Below are positions 34,801 through 42,772 of a stretch of DNA of 64,000 nucleotides, in pieces. Each line of letters starts with the position of its first letter. The first letter of the stretch is position 1. The notes under the pieces were generated by a model that made no database searches, had not been told where the DNA came from, and saw nothing but the letters and a program-made list of their open reading frames with translations. The stretch is from Methanobrevibacter sp. (lineage in GTDB: Archaea; Methanobacteriota; Methanobacteria; Methanobacteriales; Methanobacteriaceae). The DNA lies in NCBI GenBank assembly GCA_017646885.1, contig JAGCLR010000363.1, positions 1-64,000 on the forward strand, read 5' to 3'. A program made the position numbers and the translations under genes.

Positions 34801-36045
34801 ATGGTTTATGTTTTATCAAAAAATAACAAACCCTTAATGCCTTGTGAAAATGTAATTGCAAGATTACTTCTTAAATCTAATAAGGCAATGGTTGTTAGAA
34901 AATGTCCTTTTACAATTAAATTATTACAAGAAAATACAGAATATGTTCAAAGTCTTGTTTTAGGTGTTGATACTGGTTCTGGAACTTTTGGAACCGCTGT
35001 ATTTTGTGAAGAAACATCCAAAATAGTTTACACTTCACAAGTTGAAATTAGAAATGATGTTCACAAAAAGATGAAACAACGAAAAATGTTTCGCAGAAAT
35101 AGACGGTCGAGAAAAACAAGATACAGAAAAGCAAAATTCCTAAATAGAAAAAATTCAATAAAAACAGGAAGATTTTCGCCAACAATGGTAAGCAAATTTC
35201 ATTCTCATATAAAAGAACTTAACTTTATTTATTCAATTCTTCCTATAAAAACATTAGTTCTTGAAACAGGAACTTTTGACACACACCTTATGAAAGATCC
35301 AAGATTAGCAAATCCTAAAGTTAGACATTGGGGTTATCAGAAAGGTCCTAACTACGGTTTTGAATCAACTAAAGCGCAAATTCTTTATAGAGATGGGTAT
35401 AAATGTCGAAATTGTGGAAAAACAAAGTGCAAGTTAGAGGTTCATCACATTGTTTTCAAATCTAAAGGAGGCTCCGACGAGCCTGAAAATTTAATAACTT
35501 TATGTCACAAGTGTCATTGGAAAGTTCATAATGAAGGATTAAAATTAAAGAATAATGGTAAAAAGTCAAACTTGAAATTCGCAACTCAAATGAATTCTAT
35601 AAGGAAACAACTTTTAATAATATACCCACAAGCTCTTGAAACATTTGGATTTGTTACAAAAGCTAATAGATTTAATTTAAACGTGTTAAAAGATCATTAT
35701 TTGGATGCTTGTGTTATTGCTTCTGGAGGAAAGGCATTTACTATTTGTTGTAATCTGTTTAAGAAAAAATCCGTTTCAAAAGGAGATTATCAGCAAACAT
35801 TTGGAAGTCATTCTGAAAAACGATATCAAACCGGAAAAGTTTGTGGTTTTAGAAAATTTGACAAAGTAAAATATAAAGGTCAGGAATATTTTATAAAAGG
35901 TAAGATGAGTTCTGGGTATGCATTTTTAATGGATATTGATGGAAATACCCAAAAATTTACAAACCCAAAGATGCCGAAATTTAATAAACTAAAAAGAATT
36001 TCAGCTAGAACTTCAACCTTAACAATTTATAAACAAATTGCCTGA
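34801..36045 (+). CDS. iscB: IscB RNA-guided nuclease (Cas9 ancestor family)
   Basis: A 414-residue IscB. The N-terminal PLMP motif is present (KPLMPCENV, residues 10-18). RuvC-I Asp is D57 (GVDTGSG). An Arg/Lys-rich bridge helix spans residues 80-112. RuvC-II Glu is E155 (LETGTFD). The inserted HNH domain (residues about 200-245) has zinc pairs CRNC and CHKC and the HH pair H215-H216. RuvC-III is HYLDA (H299, D302). All catalytic residues appear intact. IscB cleaves DNA under omega-RNA guidance. It lies between the endolysin and a converging leftward operon. Confidence 0.93.
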   Translation: MVYVLSKNNKPLMPCENVIARLLLKSNKAMVVRKCPFTIKLLQENTEYVQSLVLGVDTGSGTFGTAVFCEETSKIVYTSQVEIRNDVHKKMKQRKMFRRNRRSRKTRYRKAKFLNRKNSIKTGRFSPTMVSKFHSHIKELNFIYSILPIKTLVLETGTFDTHLMKDPRLANPKVRHWGYQKGPNYGFESTKAQILYRDGYKCRNCGKTKCKLEVHHIVFKSKGGSDEPENLITLCHKCHWKVHNEGLKLKNNGKKSNLKFATQMNSIRKQLLIIYPQALETFGFVTKANRFNLNVLKDHYLDACVIASGGKAFTICCNLFKKKSVSKGDYQQTFGSHSEKRYQTGKVCGFRKFDKVKYKGQEYFIKGKMSSGYAFLMDIDGNTQKFTNPKMPKFNKLKRISARTSTLTIYKQIA

Positions 36046-36095
36046 ATTTTTAATTTTAGTTTAGAATATTTTATAAAATGTATATTACAAAAAAA

Positions 36096-36128
36096 AATAA
36101 CCCCTTGTTTTTATACAGGGGTTATTTT
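36096..36128. terminator. Bidirectional intrinsic terminator
   Basis: The stem AAATAACCCCT / AGGGGTTATTT has T runs on both strands. It separates iscB from the converging leftward operon. Confidence 0.85.
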
Positions 36129-36131
36129 TTG

Positions 36132-36500
36132 TCAAGTTAAATCGTCAAAATCGAAATCTTCAAAATCATCCATATCGGATACTGTCCAATCATCAAGGTC
36201 TGTCAGTGTATCCTGTAATGATTCTATAATATCCATAGGACAAACTTCTACCTTAGCATCAACTGTAGCAGAGATATCAACTTTTCCATTTTCATAAAGT
36301 TCATTCATTAACTCATTCAATTTAACATATGATAATCCCTCAACGGAAACAGCTAAGTTAGAATTTTCATCGCCATGAAGAACCATAATAAAATCTTTTC
36401 TAGGTTGTCCGTTTTCATCTAAATTATTAGCAATAAAAGCATCAACAATTTGAATAATATGTGGATTATTATAAATTGGATTTATAAATTTAAGCAGCAT
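36132..36500 (-). CDS. Hypothetical acidic protein (leftward operon)
   Basis: A 122-residue product with an alpha/beta N-terminal part and an Asp-rich C-terminal end (DMDDFEDFDFDDL). Last gene of the leftward operon. Function unknown. Confidence 0.6.
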   Translation of the reverse strand: MLLKFINPIYNNPHIIQIVDAFIANNLDENGQPRKDFIMVLHGDENSNLAVSVEGLSYVKLNELMNELYENGKVDISATVDAKVEVCPMDIIESLQDTLTDLDDWTVSDMDDFEDFDFDDLT

Positions 36501-36515
36501 TTAATCATCTTCCTT

Positions 36516-36704
36516 TTAAATCTTTTTTAGTGCCTGATATTCCTCAAGTGGTAAAACTTCTTTTCCACATTTAGGACAATAGATCGGATACTCTTTAACC
36601 TTATCTATTAAATCCTCATTATCAGCAATATCTTCAATTCCATAACCACACTCAGCACAACTAAAAATTCTACACTTATTATCATTTGCTGTAAAATTCT
36701 TCAT
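36516..36704 (-). CDS. Small zinc-ribbon protein
   Basis: A 62-residue product with CAECGYG near residue 15 and CPKCGKE near 43, a four-Cys zinc ribbon. ATG behind GGAAAGGTG. Overlaps the lipoprotein gene by 23 bases. Confidence 0.65.
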   Translation of the reverse strand: MKNFTANDNKCRIFSCAECGYGIEDIADNEDLIDKVKEYPIYCPKCGKEVLPLEEYQALKKI

Positions 36705-36981
36705 TTAAATCACCTTTCCATTTTAAATTTTGCTCATAGTCTTCAATAGTGTAAGCAGTTCCATCATCTTTTAGGATTGGACTGATCCCTTGTGATATAC
36801 TAACATATAAAACTCCAGTTTCTTCATGTATGAGAAGAAGTGAACCATCTATCTTTTTTTCAATGCATTTAAAATGCATTCCGTTAAAATCTACATTTTT
36901 TGTATCTCTTGTATCACATGATACTAAAGATAGACAACAGGTCGCAAATAAAATTGCAAGAAATGTTTTAATCCTTTTCAT
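36682..36981 (-). CDS. Putative lipoprotein
   Basis: A 99-residue protein with a lipoprotein signal peptide: basic start MKRIK, hydrophobic core, and lipobox LVSC with Cys at residue 22. The mature 77 residues are small and beta-rich. It would be anchored on the outer face of the host membrane. Phage lipoproteins often block superinfection, but no homology supports that here. Confidence 0.7.
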   Translation of the reverse strand: MKRIKTFLAILFATCCLSLVSCDTRDTKNVDFNGMHFKCIEKKIDGSLLLIHEETGVLYVSISQGISPILKDDGTAYTIEDYEQNLKWKGDLNEEFYSK

Positions 36982-36983
36982 AG

Positions 36984-37298
36984 TTATCCCTTAATGATCC
37001 CATAAATCTTATCAAAAAACATGGTAATATTTTCAATAATACTTTCAACGCTATCTTCAATTTCCCAATTCATGGAAGTTACACATTGTTTTGTAGAATA
37101 TGGATTAGCAGAATTATATTGTTTATCTGGATATCTTGCCTCAACGCTTCTAGAATTGATATTAACATAAAAAATTAGTTCATAATCAGGATCAAAGTAT
37201 CTATAAAAACTTCCTGTAGCCATCCTAACTATTTCAGGTTCTTGAACAAACCCACAACCAATAAGAAAATTTCTTAATGACATATATTTGTCAATCAA
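36984..37298 (-). CDS. Hypothetical protein, first gene of leftward operon
   Basis: A TTG start with GGAGG 10 bases upstream; an ATG 15 bases further in is an alternative. A 104-residue soluble product. Function unknown. Confidence 0.55.
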   Translation of the reverse strand: MIDKYMSLRNFLIGCGFVQEPEIVRMATGSFYRYFDPDYELIFYVNINSRSVEARYPDKQYNSANPYSTKQCVTSMNWEIEDSVESIIENITMFFDKIYGIIKG

Positions 37299-37330
37299 AA
37301 TAATACACCTCCAACCATTTATTTAACTTA

Positions 37331-37359
37331 AATATAACATATTATTACATAAAAGTCAA
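37331..37359 (-). promoter_or_regulatory. Leftward sigma-70 promoter (P12)
   Basis: Minus strand: TTGACT (37359-37354), 17-base spacer, TATATT (37336-37331). Drives 37298-36132. Confidence 0.75.
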
Positions 37360-37427
37360 TATACAAAATACACAAACAACAACAAAAAATCAAACATATT
37401 TTTTACATCAACTTTTCAAAAAACCTC

Positions 37428-37456
37428 TTGACATTTTCCAAATAATATGTTATACT
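37428..37456 (+). promoter_or_regulatory. Sigma-70 promoter P9
   Basis: TTGACA 37428-37433, 17-base spacer, TATACT 37451-37456, with the conserved AAAAACCTC upstream. Divergent from P12, only 68 bases away. Confidence 0.85.
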
Positions 37457-37510
37457 ATACTTACAGAACAAAGTTATAGAAAAGAACAAAAGAAAATAGA
37501 AAAGGAGATA

Positions 37511-37720
37511 ATGGCAATGAAATTCAAAAATAAGTATTCAAGAAATGGATTCATATTTGGAAATGTGTGTAAGTTTTTTGGGATTCTATTTTCTTTGGTG
37601 CTAATGCCGTTAGTTCCGAATGAAAATACATATATAAATAAAGGTGTATTTATTCCAGCAGCTATATCTGTACTATTATTTGTTTACGGATATTGGAGAA
37701 CAGGAGGATACCATGAATAA
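37511..37720 (+). CDS. Small membrane protein (2 TM)
   Basis: A 69-residue protein with two hydrophobic helices (about 13-30 and 45-60) and charged ends. Function unknown. Overlaps the next gene by 8 bases. Confidence 0.6.
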   Translation: MAMKFKNKYSRNGFIFGNVCKFFGILFSLVLMPLVPNENTYINKGVFIPAAISVLLFVYGYWRTGGYHE

Positions 37721-38123
37721 TGTAGCGTATCATTTCAAAAGAATTTTTGTTAAACTCGCCAGATTGGCATTGTACGGATTTATAACCTATAAGATTTACA
37801 TCAACTGGGAAACATTGGTAGAAAACTATTGCTATAAATGGGGTTGTCAGATCCTTATGTTCCTGATGGGTGTGGCAGCTATAGAATGTGTAGTAAACAT
37901 TTTTTACCATATGATAACAGTACATAAAGAACCTTCTGGGGATTTATTTAGATTTTGTCTTTTGTTTGTGGTTCTGTTTCTTATTTCTGGAAACGGTGGG
38001 CATCAAAGAACTTCCCTTAATATGGAAGAAAAAATGATCCTCCGTGAAACATTTAGAGAATATGACAGATACAAAGCCGGAGATAATGTTCATAACTATT
38101 ATAAGAAAAACGGAAGACTTTAA
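37713..38123 (+). CDS. Membrane protein
   Basis: The ATG at 37713 follows GGAGG; the frame is open upstream only through the previous gene. The 136-residue product has two or three transmembrane helices (LYGFITYKIYI, MFLMGVAAIECVV, LFRFCLLFVVLFLISG) and a charged C-terminal tail. Function unknown. Confidence 0.6.
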   Translation: MNNVAYHFKRIFVKLARLALYGFITYKIYINWETLVENYCYKWGCQILMFLMGVAAIECVVNIFYHMITVHKEPSGDLFRFCLLFVVLFLISGNGGHQRTSLNMEEKMILRETFREYDRYKAGDNVHNYYKKNGRL

Positions 38124-38127
38124 AAAA

Positions 38128-38249
38128 TTCAGGGTAACATTTTGTAACATGAAGAACTAAATATAGTACAACCACGGTTAAAAAATGTTACCCTGCACAG
38201 AAAAATATTTAATGTTTATCATTAAATTCAGGGTTACAAAATGTAACAT
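38128..38249. repeat. Three iteron-like repeats (CAGGGTAAC / TGTAACAT)
   Basis: Copy A (38128-38150) reads TTCAGGGTAAC then TTTTGTAACAT. Copy B (38181-38195) is inverted, ATGTTACCCTG. Copy C (38227-38249) reads TTCAGGGTTAC then AATGTAACAT. The spacing of copies A and C is about 99 bases. Such sites fit a replication-initiator or repressor operator; the partner protein is unknown, although the HTH protein at 38558 is the nearest candidate. Confidence 0.6.
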
Positions 38250-38557
38250 AATATATATTATATAATACGGTAAAAACAACAGCAAAAATCTCAATTATAA
38301 CTAATAGTAATAATACTATAATATAAATACTAATAGTAATATATTATAATAAGATAATAACTATAATATAAATATGATATATGTTATTCTTATATTTAAT
38401 ATTTCGTTTAAGATATGATGTCTTGTTTTAGTAGATTAGGAACGAAGTTCCTAATTAAATATAAAATATAATGGGCGTAAAAACATTTAACAAATTGTGT
38501 GTAAATGCGTAAGCATTTATAAATAAAACATTAAACAATTTTATGGAGGTAAATCAA
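38250..38557. other. AT-rich non-coding region, candidate origin or control region
   Basis: About 300 bases without a gene. 38250-38400 is almost pure A+T with repeated ATAATACTATAATATAAAT-like words. Two hairpins follow: TTAGGAAC / GTTCCTAA (around 38437-38455) and AAATGC / GCATTT with a GTAA loop near 38506-38521. Together with the iterons this has the layout of a DNA-unwinding element, but a long regulatory leader is equally possible. Confidence 0.4.
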
Positions 38558-39562
38558 ATGTCAAGTTTCACAATTAAAAGAGGTATGGTATTTTATCTTG
38601 AAAGACCCGCAGAATCACAACCTATCAGATGTATTAGTTCATTCACACCAGAGAAGAAAAGACCGTATATCGTAGTTTCTAATGATAAGTGTAATGAACA
38701 CTCACAGCTTCTGAATATTGCACCTATTTATACAAGGGAAGCAAATTCAGATAGATGGTATCAAGTGCCTTTTAAATCAACTTGTAATCGTGATTGTGTT
38801 GTAGATGTAGGGGCAATTATGTTAGTTCCAAGAGAACTTCTTAATGAAGCTTCCTATAGTGCGGCAGTAACACAGTACACTATTGCAAACAGTGTTCTAC
38901 TTGAGGCCATTGGAAGAGCTATTCACAGACAGTTTGATGTATCAGAAGAAATTCCCGAAAGAGTTGTGACGCCTACAGTATCAGCAACTCCTTCACAGGG
39001 TATTACACTTAACATTAACATCAATGGAATGTCAGTAACTCCAAAAGTATCTGCTGAGGATAATAATATTACTGTTGATTTTACTGCTACACCGGTTAAG
39101 AAGCAAGTGGTTGAAGTTATTACGGAACCTGTCATATCAAAAAGTATTCAACCTAATACAAACAAAACACCTTTTAGAAAACTTAACCTTGTAAGGTACA
39201 GTCCAATTCCAAATGATACTAAGGAATACATCGCCACCATTATTAAGGAAAACTATACTGACTTTGGTGGAAATATGACCTATCAGCAAATCGCAGATAA
39301 TCTTGGTGTATCTATTTCAACAATTCAAAGAATTGCTACCAAGATTAAAATTAACAAAGTGATTGACAGAAAAAATAACGAATGGAAACCGGGTCAGACA
39401 AAATTTGAAATGACGATCGAAGAGGAAAAAGCACTCCTTGAGGACTATAGGAAACACAGTGTTACATGGTTGTTTAACAAATATAAGAAATATGGGTTTA
39501 CAGACCCTAAACAAATTTATGGTAAGATCAGAGGTATTAAGCGCAGAATGAAAGTAAAATAA
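38558..39562 (+). CDS. MazF/PemK-like domain fused to helix-turn-helix region
   Basis: The ATG at 38558 follows GGAGG. A 334-residue protein. Residues 1-120 have the MazF/PemK layout: RGMVFYLERP, then KKRPYIVVSNDKCN, NIAPIYT, and VVDVGAIMLVPRELL, corresponding to the family's KRPxxVxxND and xPxT blocks. A Thr/Pro-rich linker follows (120-205), then a HTH (YQQIADNLGVSISTIQRIA, about 247-265) and a second basic helical domain. MazF proteins cut RNA; here the fold may be reused for regulation. No antitoxin gene is adjacent. Confidence 0.6.
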   Translation: MSSFTIKRGMVFYLERPAESQPIRCISSFTPEKKRPYIVVSNDKCNEHSQLLNIAPIYTREANSDRWYQVPFKSTCNRDCVVDVGAIMLVPRELLNEASYSAAVTQYTIANSVLLEAIGRAIHRQFDVSEEIPERVVTPTVSATPSQGITLNININGMSVTPKVSAEDNNITVDFTATPVKKQVVEVITEPVISKSIQPNTNKTPFRKLNLVRYSPIPNDTKEYIATIIKENYTDFGGNMTYQQIADNLGVSISTIQRIATKIKINKVIDRKNNEWKPGQTKFEMTIEEEKALLEDYRKHSVTWLFNKYKKYGFTDPKQIYGKIRGIKRRMKVK

Positions 39563-39620
39563 CTTAACCAACTTCTCACACTCGAAGTGATTTCATGTTT
39601 CATGTTTCATTTTATTTTCT

Positions 39621-39659
39621 TAACCGTTGTGGAAAATTCAATATTATCCACAACGGTTA
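39621..39659 (+). terminator. Intrinsic terminator
   Basis: A perfect 13-bp stem (TAACCGTTGTGGA / TCCACAACGGTTA) is followed by a T-rich stretch. Confidence 0.9.
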
Positions 39660-39715
39660 TTTCTTATTTCCAAAAACAAAAATGAAATACCTTAATAAAA
39701 TATAGATTTTACTAC

Positions 39716-39723
39716 TATAAATT
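39716..39723 (+). promoter_or_regulatory. Candidate late promoter TATAAATT
   Basis: A one-mismatch version of the late box, 31 bases before the phosphoesterase gene and just after a terminator. Confidence 0.35.
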
Positions 39724-39754
39724 ACAACTATTTTGTTTTTGGAGGAGATTTCAG

Positions 39755-41044
39755 ATGGACAATTTATTTTTTCAAGAGATGCAATCCATGTGTGAATCAA
39801 ACCTTAGTGATACTGATATAAGCAGAAAACTTTGTGAAAAGTTTCCAGAGTTAGCTTTTGAGTGTATTAGATCAAGGGTAAAAAGATACCGAAAAGCAAG
39901 TGGACAAAGAGCTATTGTGTATGTATCCAGAGACGATGTTTACTCAGAACCAATAACGAAATCTGTAGAGTATAAAGCAGATGGAAGTGCGACATTTGAA
40001 AGAATTATCGCATTATCTAGTTCCGAGCAACTAACACCTAATAAAGTATTAGAAGCACATGGAATGGATAAAAATATGTGGGAAATCATTTCTTGCAAAA
40101 GCAATTTTTATCAACAACAGAAAAAGGGTGGAACAGTTCTTAACCTATACCAAAGTAAAATCACAGCTAAACCAACAACAAAAGGAATAACTTTTGATGA
40201 TATAAAAGCAAATTTTATACAACTTCAAAATAACTTCAAACCAATTAAAGTTGGTAGACCTAGTAAAAATGCAAAATATTTATATGAAATCAATATTGCC
40301 GATTTACATTTAGGTAAATTCTGTACGGAAGATGAAACTGGTGAATTCCTAAATAGTGATCTGGCAGAAAAGAGATTCTTTGAACTAATAGAAAAAGAAT
40401 GTGAAAATATTGATAGATATAATGGAGATATAGAAAAAATACTATTTGTATGGACCAATGACTTTTTTAATTCTGACGGTATTTCAAATTCAACAACAGG
40501 TGGAACTCCACAAGATACAGATACAAAATGGCAAAAGTTATATCTGCGAGGAGTTAATATGTTAATAAAAGCTATTGATAAATTAAGTCAATATGCTCCT
40601 GTAAAAACATTCTATATAGCAAGTAATCATAGTAGACAGGTAGATTATTATGCAATATGTACTCTCAATGCGTGGTTTAGAAACTATACGAATGTAGAAA
40701 TAGATTTGAATCCTTCTCCAAGATACTATGAAAGATATGGAGTAAACCTTATTGGTTTTGCCCATTCTTATTATGAAAAGAAACAAAATCTTCCACACCT
40801 TATGCAAATAGAAAGACCAAAGGATTGGGGAGATACTAAATATAGGGAATATCATTTAGCACATTATCATTCAGAGCGTGTTGAAGAAAAAGGTGGTATC
40901 ATATTCAGATGGCTTCCAAGTATTACAGGGGTTGATACTTGGTCTAATGATTGTGGATATATTGGTGCTGTAAAAAGATCCTATTCATTTGTATATGACA
41001 AGTATAGAGGTCTTGTTCAGATAAATAGTACTGTTATTGATTAA
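39755..41044 (+). CDS. Metallophosphoesterase with N-terminal HTH-like region
   Basis: A 429-residue protein. Residues 1-50 look like a helix-turn-helix (LSDTDISRKLCEKFPELAFE). The catalytic part starts near 180: IADLHLGKF (D183, H185), WTNDFFNSD (N235-D236), ASNHSRQ (near 290) and AHYHSER (near 371), the order of calcineurin-like/Mre11-type phosphoesterases. GNHD is replaced by SNHS. DNA processing is possible; substrate unknown. Confidence 0.7.
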   Translation: MDNLFFQEMQSMCESNLSDTDISRKLCEKFPELAFECIRSRVKRYRKASGQRAIVYVSRDDVYSEPITKSVEYKADGSATFERIIALSSSEQLTPNKVLEAHGMDKNMWEIISCKSNFYQQQKKGGTVLNLYQSKITAKPTTKGITFDDIKANFIQLQNNFKPIKVGRPSKNAKYLYEINIADLHLGKFCTEDETGEFLNSDLAEKRFFELIEKECENIDRYNGDIEKILFVWTNDFFNSDGISNSTTGGTPQDTDTKWQKLYLRGVNMLIKAIDKLSQYAPVKTFYIASNHSRQVDYYAICTLNAWFRNYTNVEIDLNPSPRYYERYGVNLIGFAHSYYEKKQNLPHLMQIERPKDWGDTKYREYHLAHYHSERVEEKGGIIFRWLPSITGVDTWSNDCGYIGAVKRSYSFVYDKYRGLVQINSTVID

Positions 41045-41070
41045 GTTTTTACAAGGGAGGATGTGAAACA

Positions 41071-41364
41071 ATGTCCAAAAGTTATAAAAAACATCCTTAC
41101 TTAAAAGAATCATCCCAGCATACGAAATATGGTAAAAAGTTTGCTAACCGGAAAGTTCGTAAGTCGGAAGAAACATTACAACATAAGGACTATAAGAAGC
41201 AATACTGTAGTTGGGAAATATCCGAGTATAAATTCTATATGTCAGAACAAGAAGTAATCAACGAATTCTTTGCATCCAGAAATGAAGAATATCATTGGAT
41301 GAAGAAGTTTAAGACACTAAAAGAAGCATTAACATGGTGGAAGAAAACATACCTGAGAAAGTGA
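41071..41364 (+). CDS. Basic hypothetical protein
   Basis: A 97-residue, strongly basic protein. It contains YLKESSQH, an (L)xE-S match to the packaging-site pattern of the block that follows. Function unknown. Confidence 0.55.
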   Translation: MSKSYKKHPYLKESSQHTKYGKKFANRKVRKSEETLQHKDYKKQYCSWEISEYKFYMSEQEVINEFFASRNEEYHWMKKFKTLKEALTWWKKTYLRK

Positions 41365-41380
41365 TTGGAGGGTTTTTTGG

Positions 41381-41701
41381 ATGTTTAAGAATAAACAATC
41401 TTTTTGTGAAAACTTTTTATTGGATAAACCTTCAACAGGTAAAAAGAGATCAAAAAGAAAACCCTCAAAGAAATCTAAACATAAACATGATTACATAGAT
41501 GTTATTTGTGTATATAAAACGGATGTTTTTGGTCAACCACATAAATATGCAGTTCTTAGGAAAAAATGCAGCATATGCGGCAAATTAGATGGGTGGATTC
41601 ATCCTACTATAAAAGATCCAATTAGTTGTGGAAGTAGGATGATGACATATGAAGAAATCATGAAAACATATAAAGGATTAGAAATTATTGAATATGATTA
41701 A
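41381..41701 (+). CDS. Basic protein with zinc knuckle
   Basis: ATG behind GGAGGG. A 106-residue product with a Lys/Arg/Ser patch (KKRSKRKPSKKSKHKH) followed by a KKCSICGK knuckle. Nucleic-acid binding is plausible from composition. Function unknown. Confidence 0.55.
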   Translation: MFKNKQSFCENFLLDKPSTGKKRSKRKPSKKSKHKHDYIDVICVYKTDVFGQPHKYAVLRKKCSICGKLDGWIHPTIKDPISCGSRMMTYEEIMKTYKGLEIIEYD

Positions 41702-41716
41702 GGAGTGATTACAATT

Positions 41717-41926
41717 ATGAAAATTGAATACATTGGTGAAACAGCACCAGCATTACCAAAGAAAAAAGAAACGACCAAAAAGAAAGAAACATATGGTTTA
41801 GAGTTTGTACCTAATCAAGAAACTTTAGATGCGCTTGATGAAGGAGATGCTATTGCTAGAGGAGAGATATCTGGTACTGTTTATCATAGTTTTGAAGAGA
41901 TGTGGAGTGATATTTGTGGAACATGA
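41717..41926 (+). CDS. RelB/DinJ-like antitoxin
   Basis: ATG 41717 behind AAGGAG. A 69-residue protein: a Lys-rich N-terminal part, then PNQETLDALDEGDAIARG and YHSFEEMWSDI, the order and spacing of the C-terminal toxin-binding tail of RelB/DinJ antitoxins. It overlaps the toxin gene by 11 bases, typical of toxin-antitoxin operons. The usual RHH DNA-binding domain is absent or very short. Confidence 0.55.
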   Translation: MKIEYIGETAPALPKKKETTKKKETYGLEFVPNQETLDALDEGDAIARGEISGTVYHSFEEMWSDICGT

Positions 41927-42752
41927 TTTAGAATTAACAACTCAATTTAAAAAAGATATGAAACTTTATAAAAGAAATAAAAAGGTGAAAGAAGAATTAG
42001 ACATAGTTATCAAAAAACTTAGAAATGATGAGCCATTAGACGACAAATATCGAAATCACAAATTAAAAAACAGAGAAGTTGAAACCTGGGATTGTCATAT
42101 TTTACCTAATGTAGCATTATTGTATTCTTTTGGAAATATTAGTCATAACCTTATATTAAGAAGAATAGGCTCTCATAATAAACTTGGGTTAACGGAATCG
42201 GTAAATTCTTTAAAATTAACAATCAGTGAAGATACAGCTTGTATAGCATCTAAAACATCATATATAGAAGATGGATTTGATAAAAATGGTATTTACTATT
42301 TCGGGAAGAAACCAAATCTTCCTGTAAATTGGAAAGACTATAAGAAAGATGATAATAAAAAATTTAAACTAAAGGAAAGTGATAATATGAAACTAATAAT
42401 GGAAGAAGAAAACATGGTACATCAGTTTTTTGAACTTGATTCTAAACCTGTAAGAGATTCAGATGGATTTTGGTCTGAATATACTATGTATATGGAAGTA
42501 GTTTGTCCGGTCAGTGATTGGGTTAAGTTCCTAAAGTCCGATAGAGCCAGAAAAGGTGATATTCCTGACGAGTGGATAGACAGATATGTATTTATTTTCG
42601 GTGATAGAGATATGTACGAACCTGAAGATGGTGGTTTTGATTGGGAATGTGAATCTGAAAAAGAAGCCTATGAGTGGTTTGACAATTATAATGGTTTTGA
42701 AGACGAAGATGAAGAAGACAATGATTACAGCAGCAACTGGAATGGATATTGA
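41916..42752 (+). CDS. YafQ-like toxin domain fused in frame to an MKL-tagged protein
   Basis: A GTG start at 41916 with GGAG 8 bases upstream. Residues 1-95 match YafQ (TTQFKKDMKLYKRN, KYRNHKL, WDCHI, LRRIGSHNKLGL). The equivalents of YafQ H50, H63, R83 and H87 appear present, but D67-W68 reads NV, so activity is uncertain. The frame continues to 278 residues. Near residue 150 it reads FKLKESDN, and residue 158 is an ATG (42387) with its own AAGGAAAGTG, starting MKLIMEEENM. So either a fusion, or a toxin plus an internally started 121-residue MKL protein. Family knowledge: YafQ is a ribosome-dependent mRNA interferase. Confidence 0.6.
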   Translation: MEHDLELTTQFKKDMKLYKRNKKVKEELDIVIKKLRNDEPLDDKYRNHKLKNREVETWDCHILPNVALLYSFGNISHNLILRRIGSHNKLGLTESVNSLKLTISEDTACIASKTSYIEDGFDKNGIYYFGKKPNLPVNWKDYKKDDNKKFKLKESDNMKLIMEEENMVHQFFELDSKPVRDSDGFWSEYTMYMEVVCPVSDWVKFLKSDRARKGDIPDEWIDRYVFIFGDRDMYEPEDGGFDWECESEKEAYEWFDNYNGFEDEDEEDNDYSSNWNGY

Positions 42753-42772
42753 TACAGAAAGGATTTGAAATA

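Noticed and set aside
38250..38400. CRISPR array
   Set aside because: The repeated AT words are short and irregular with no constant repeat-spacer period.
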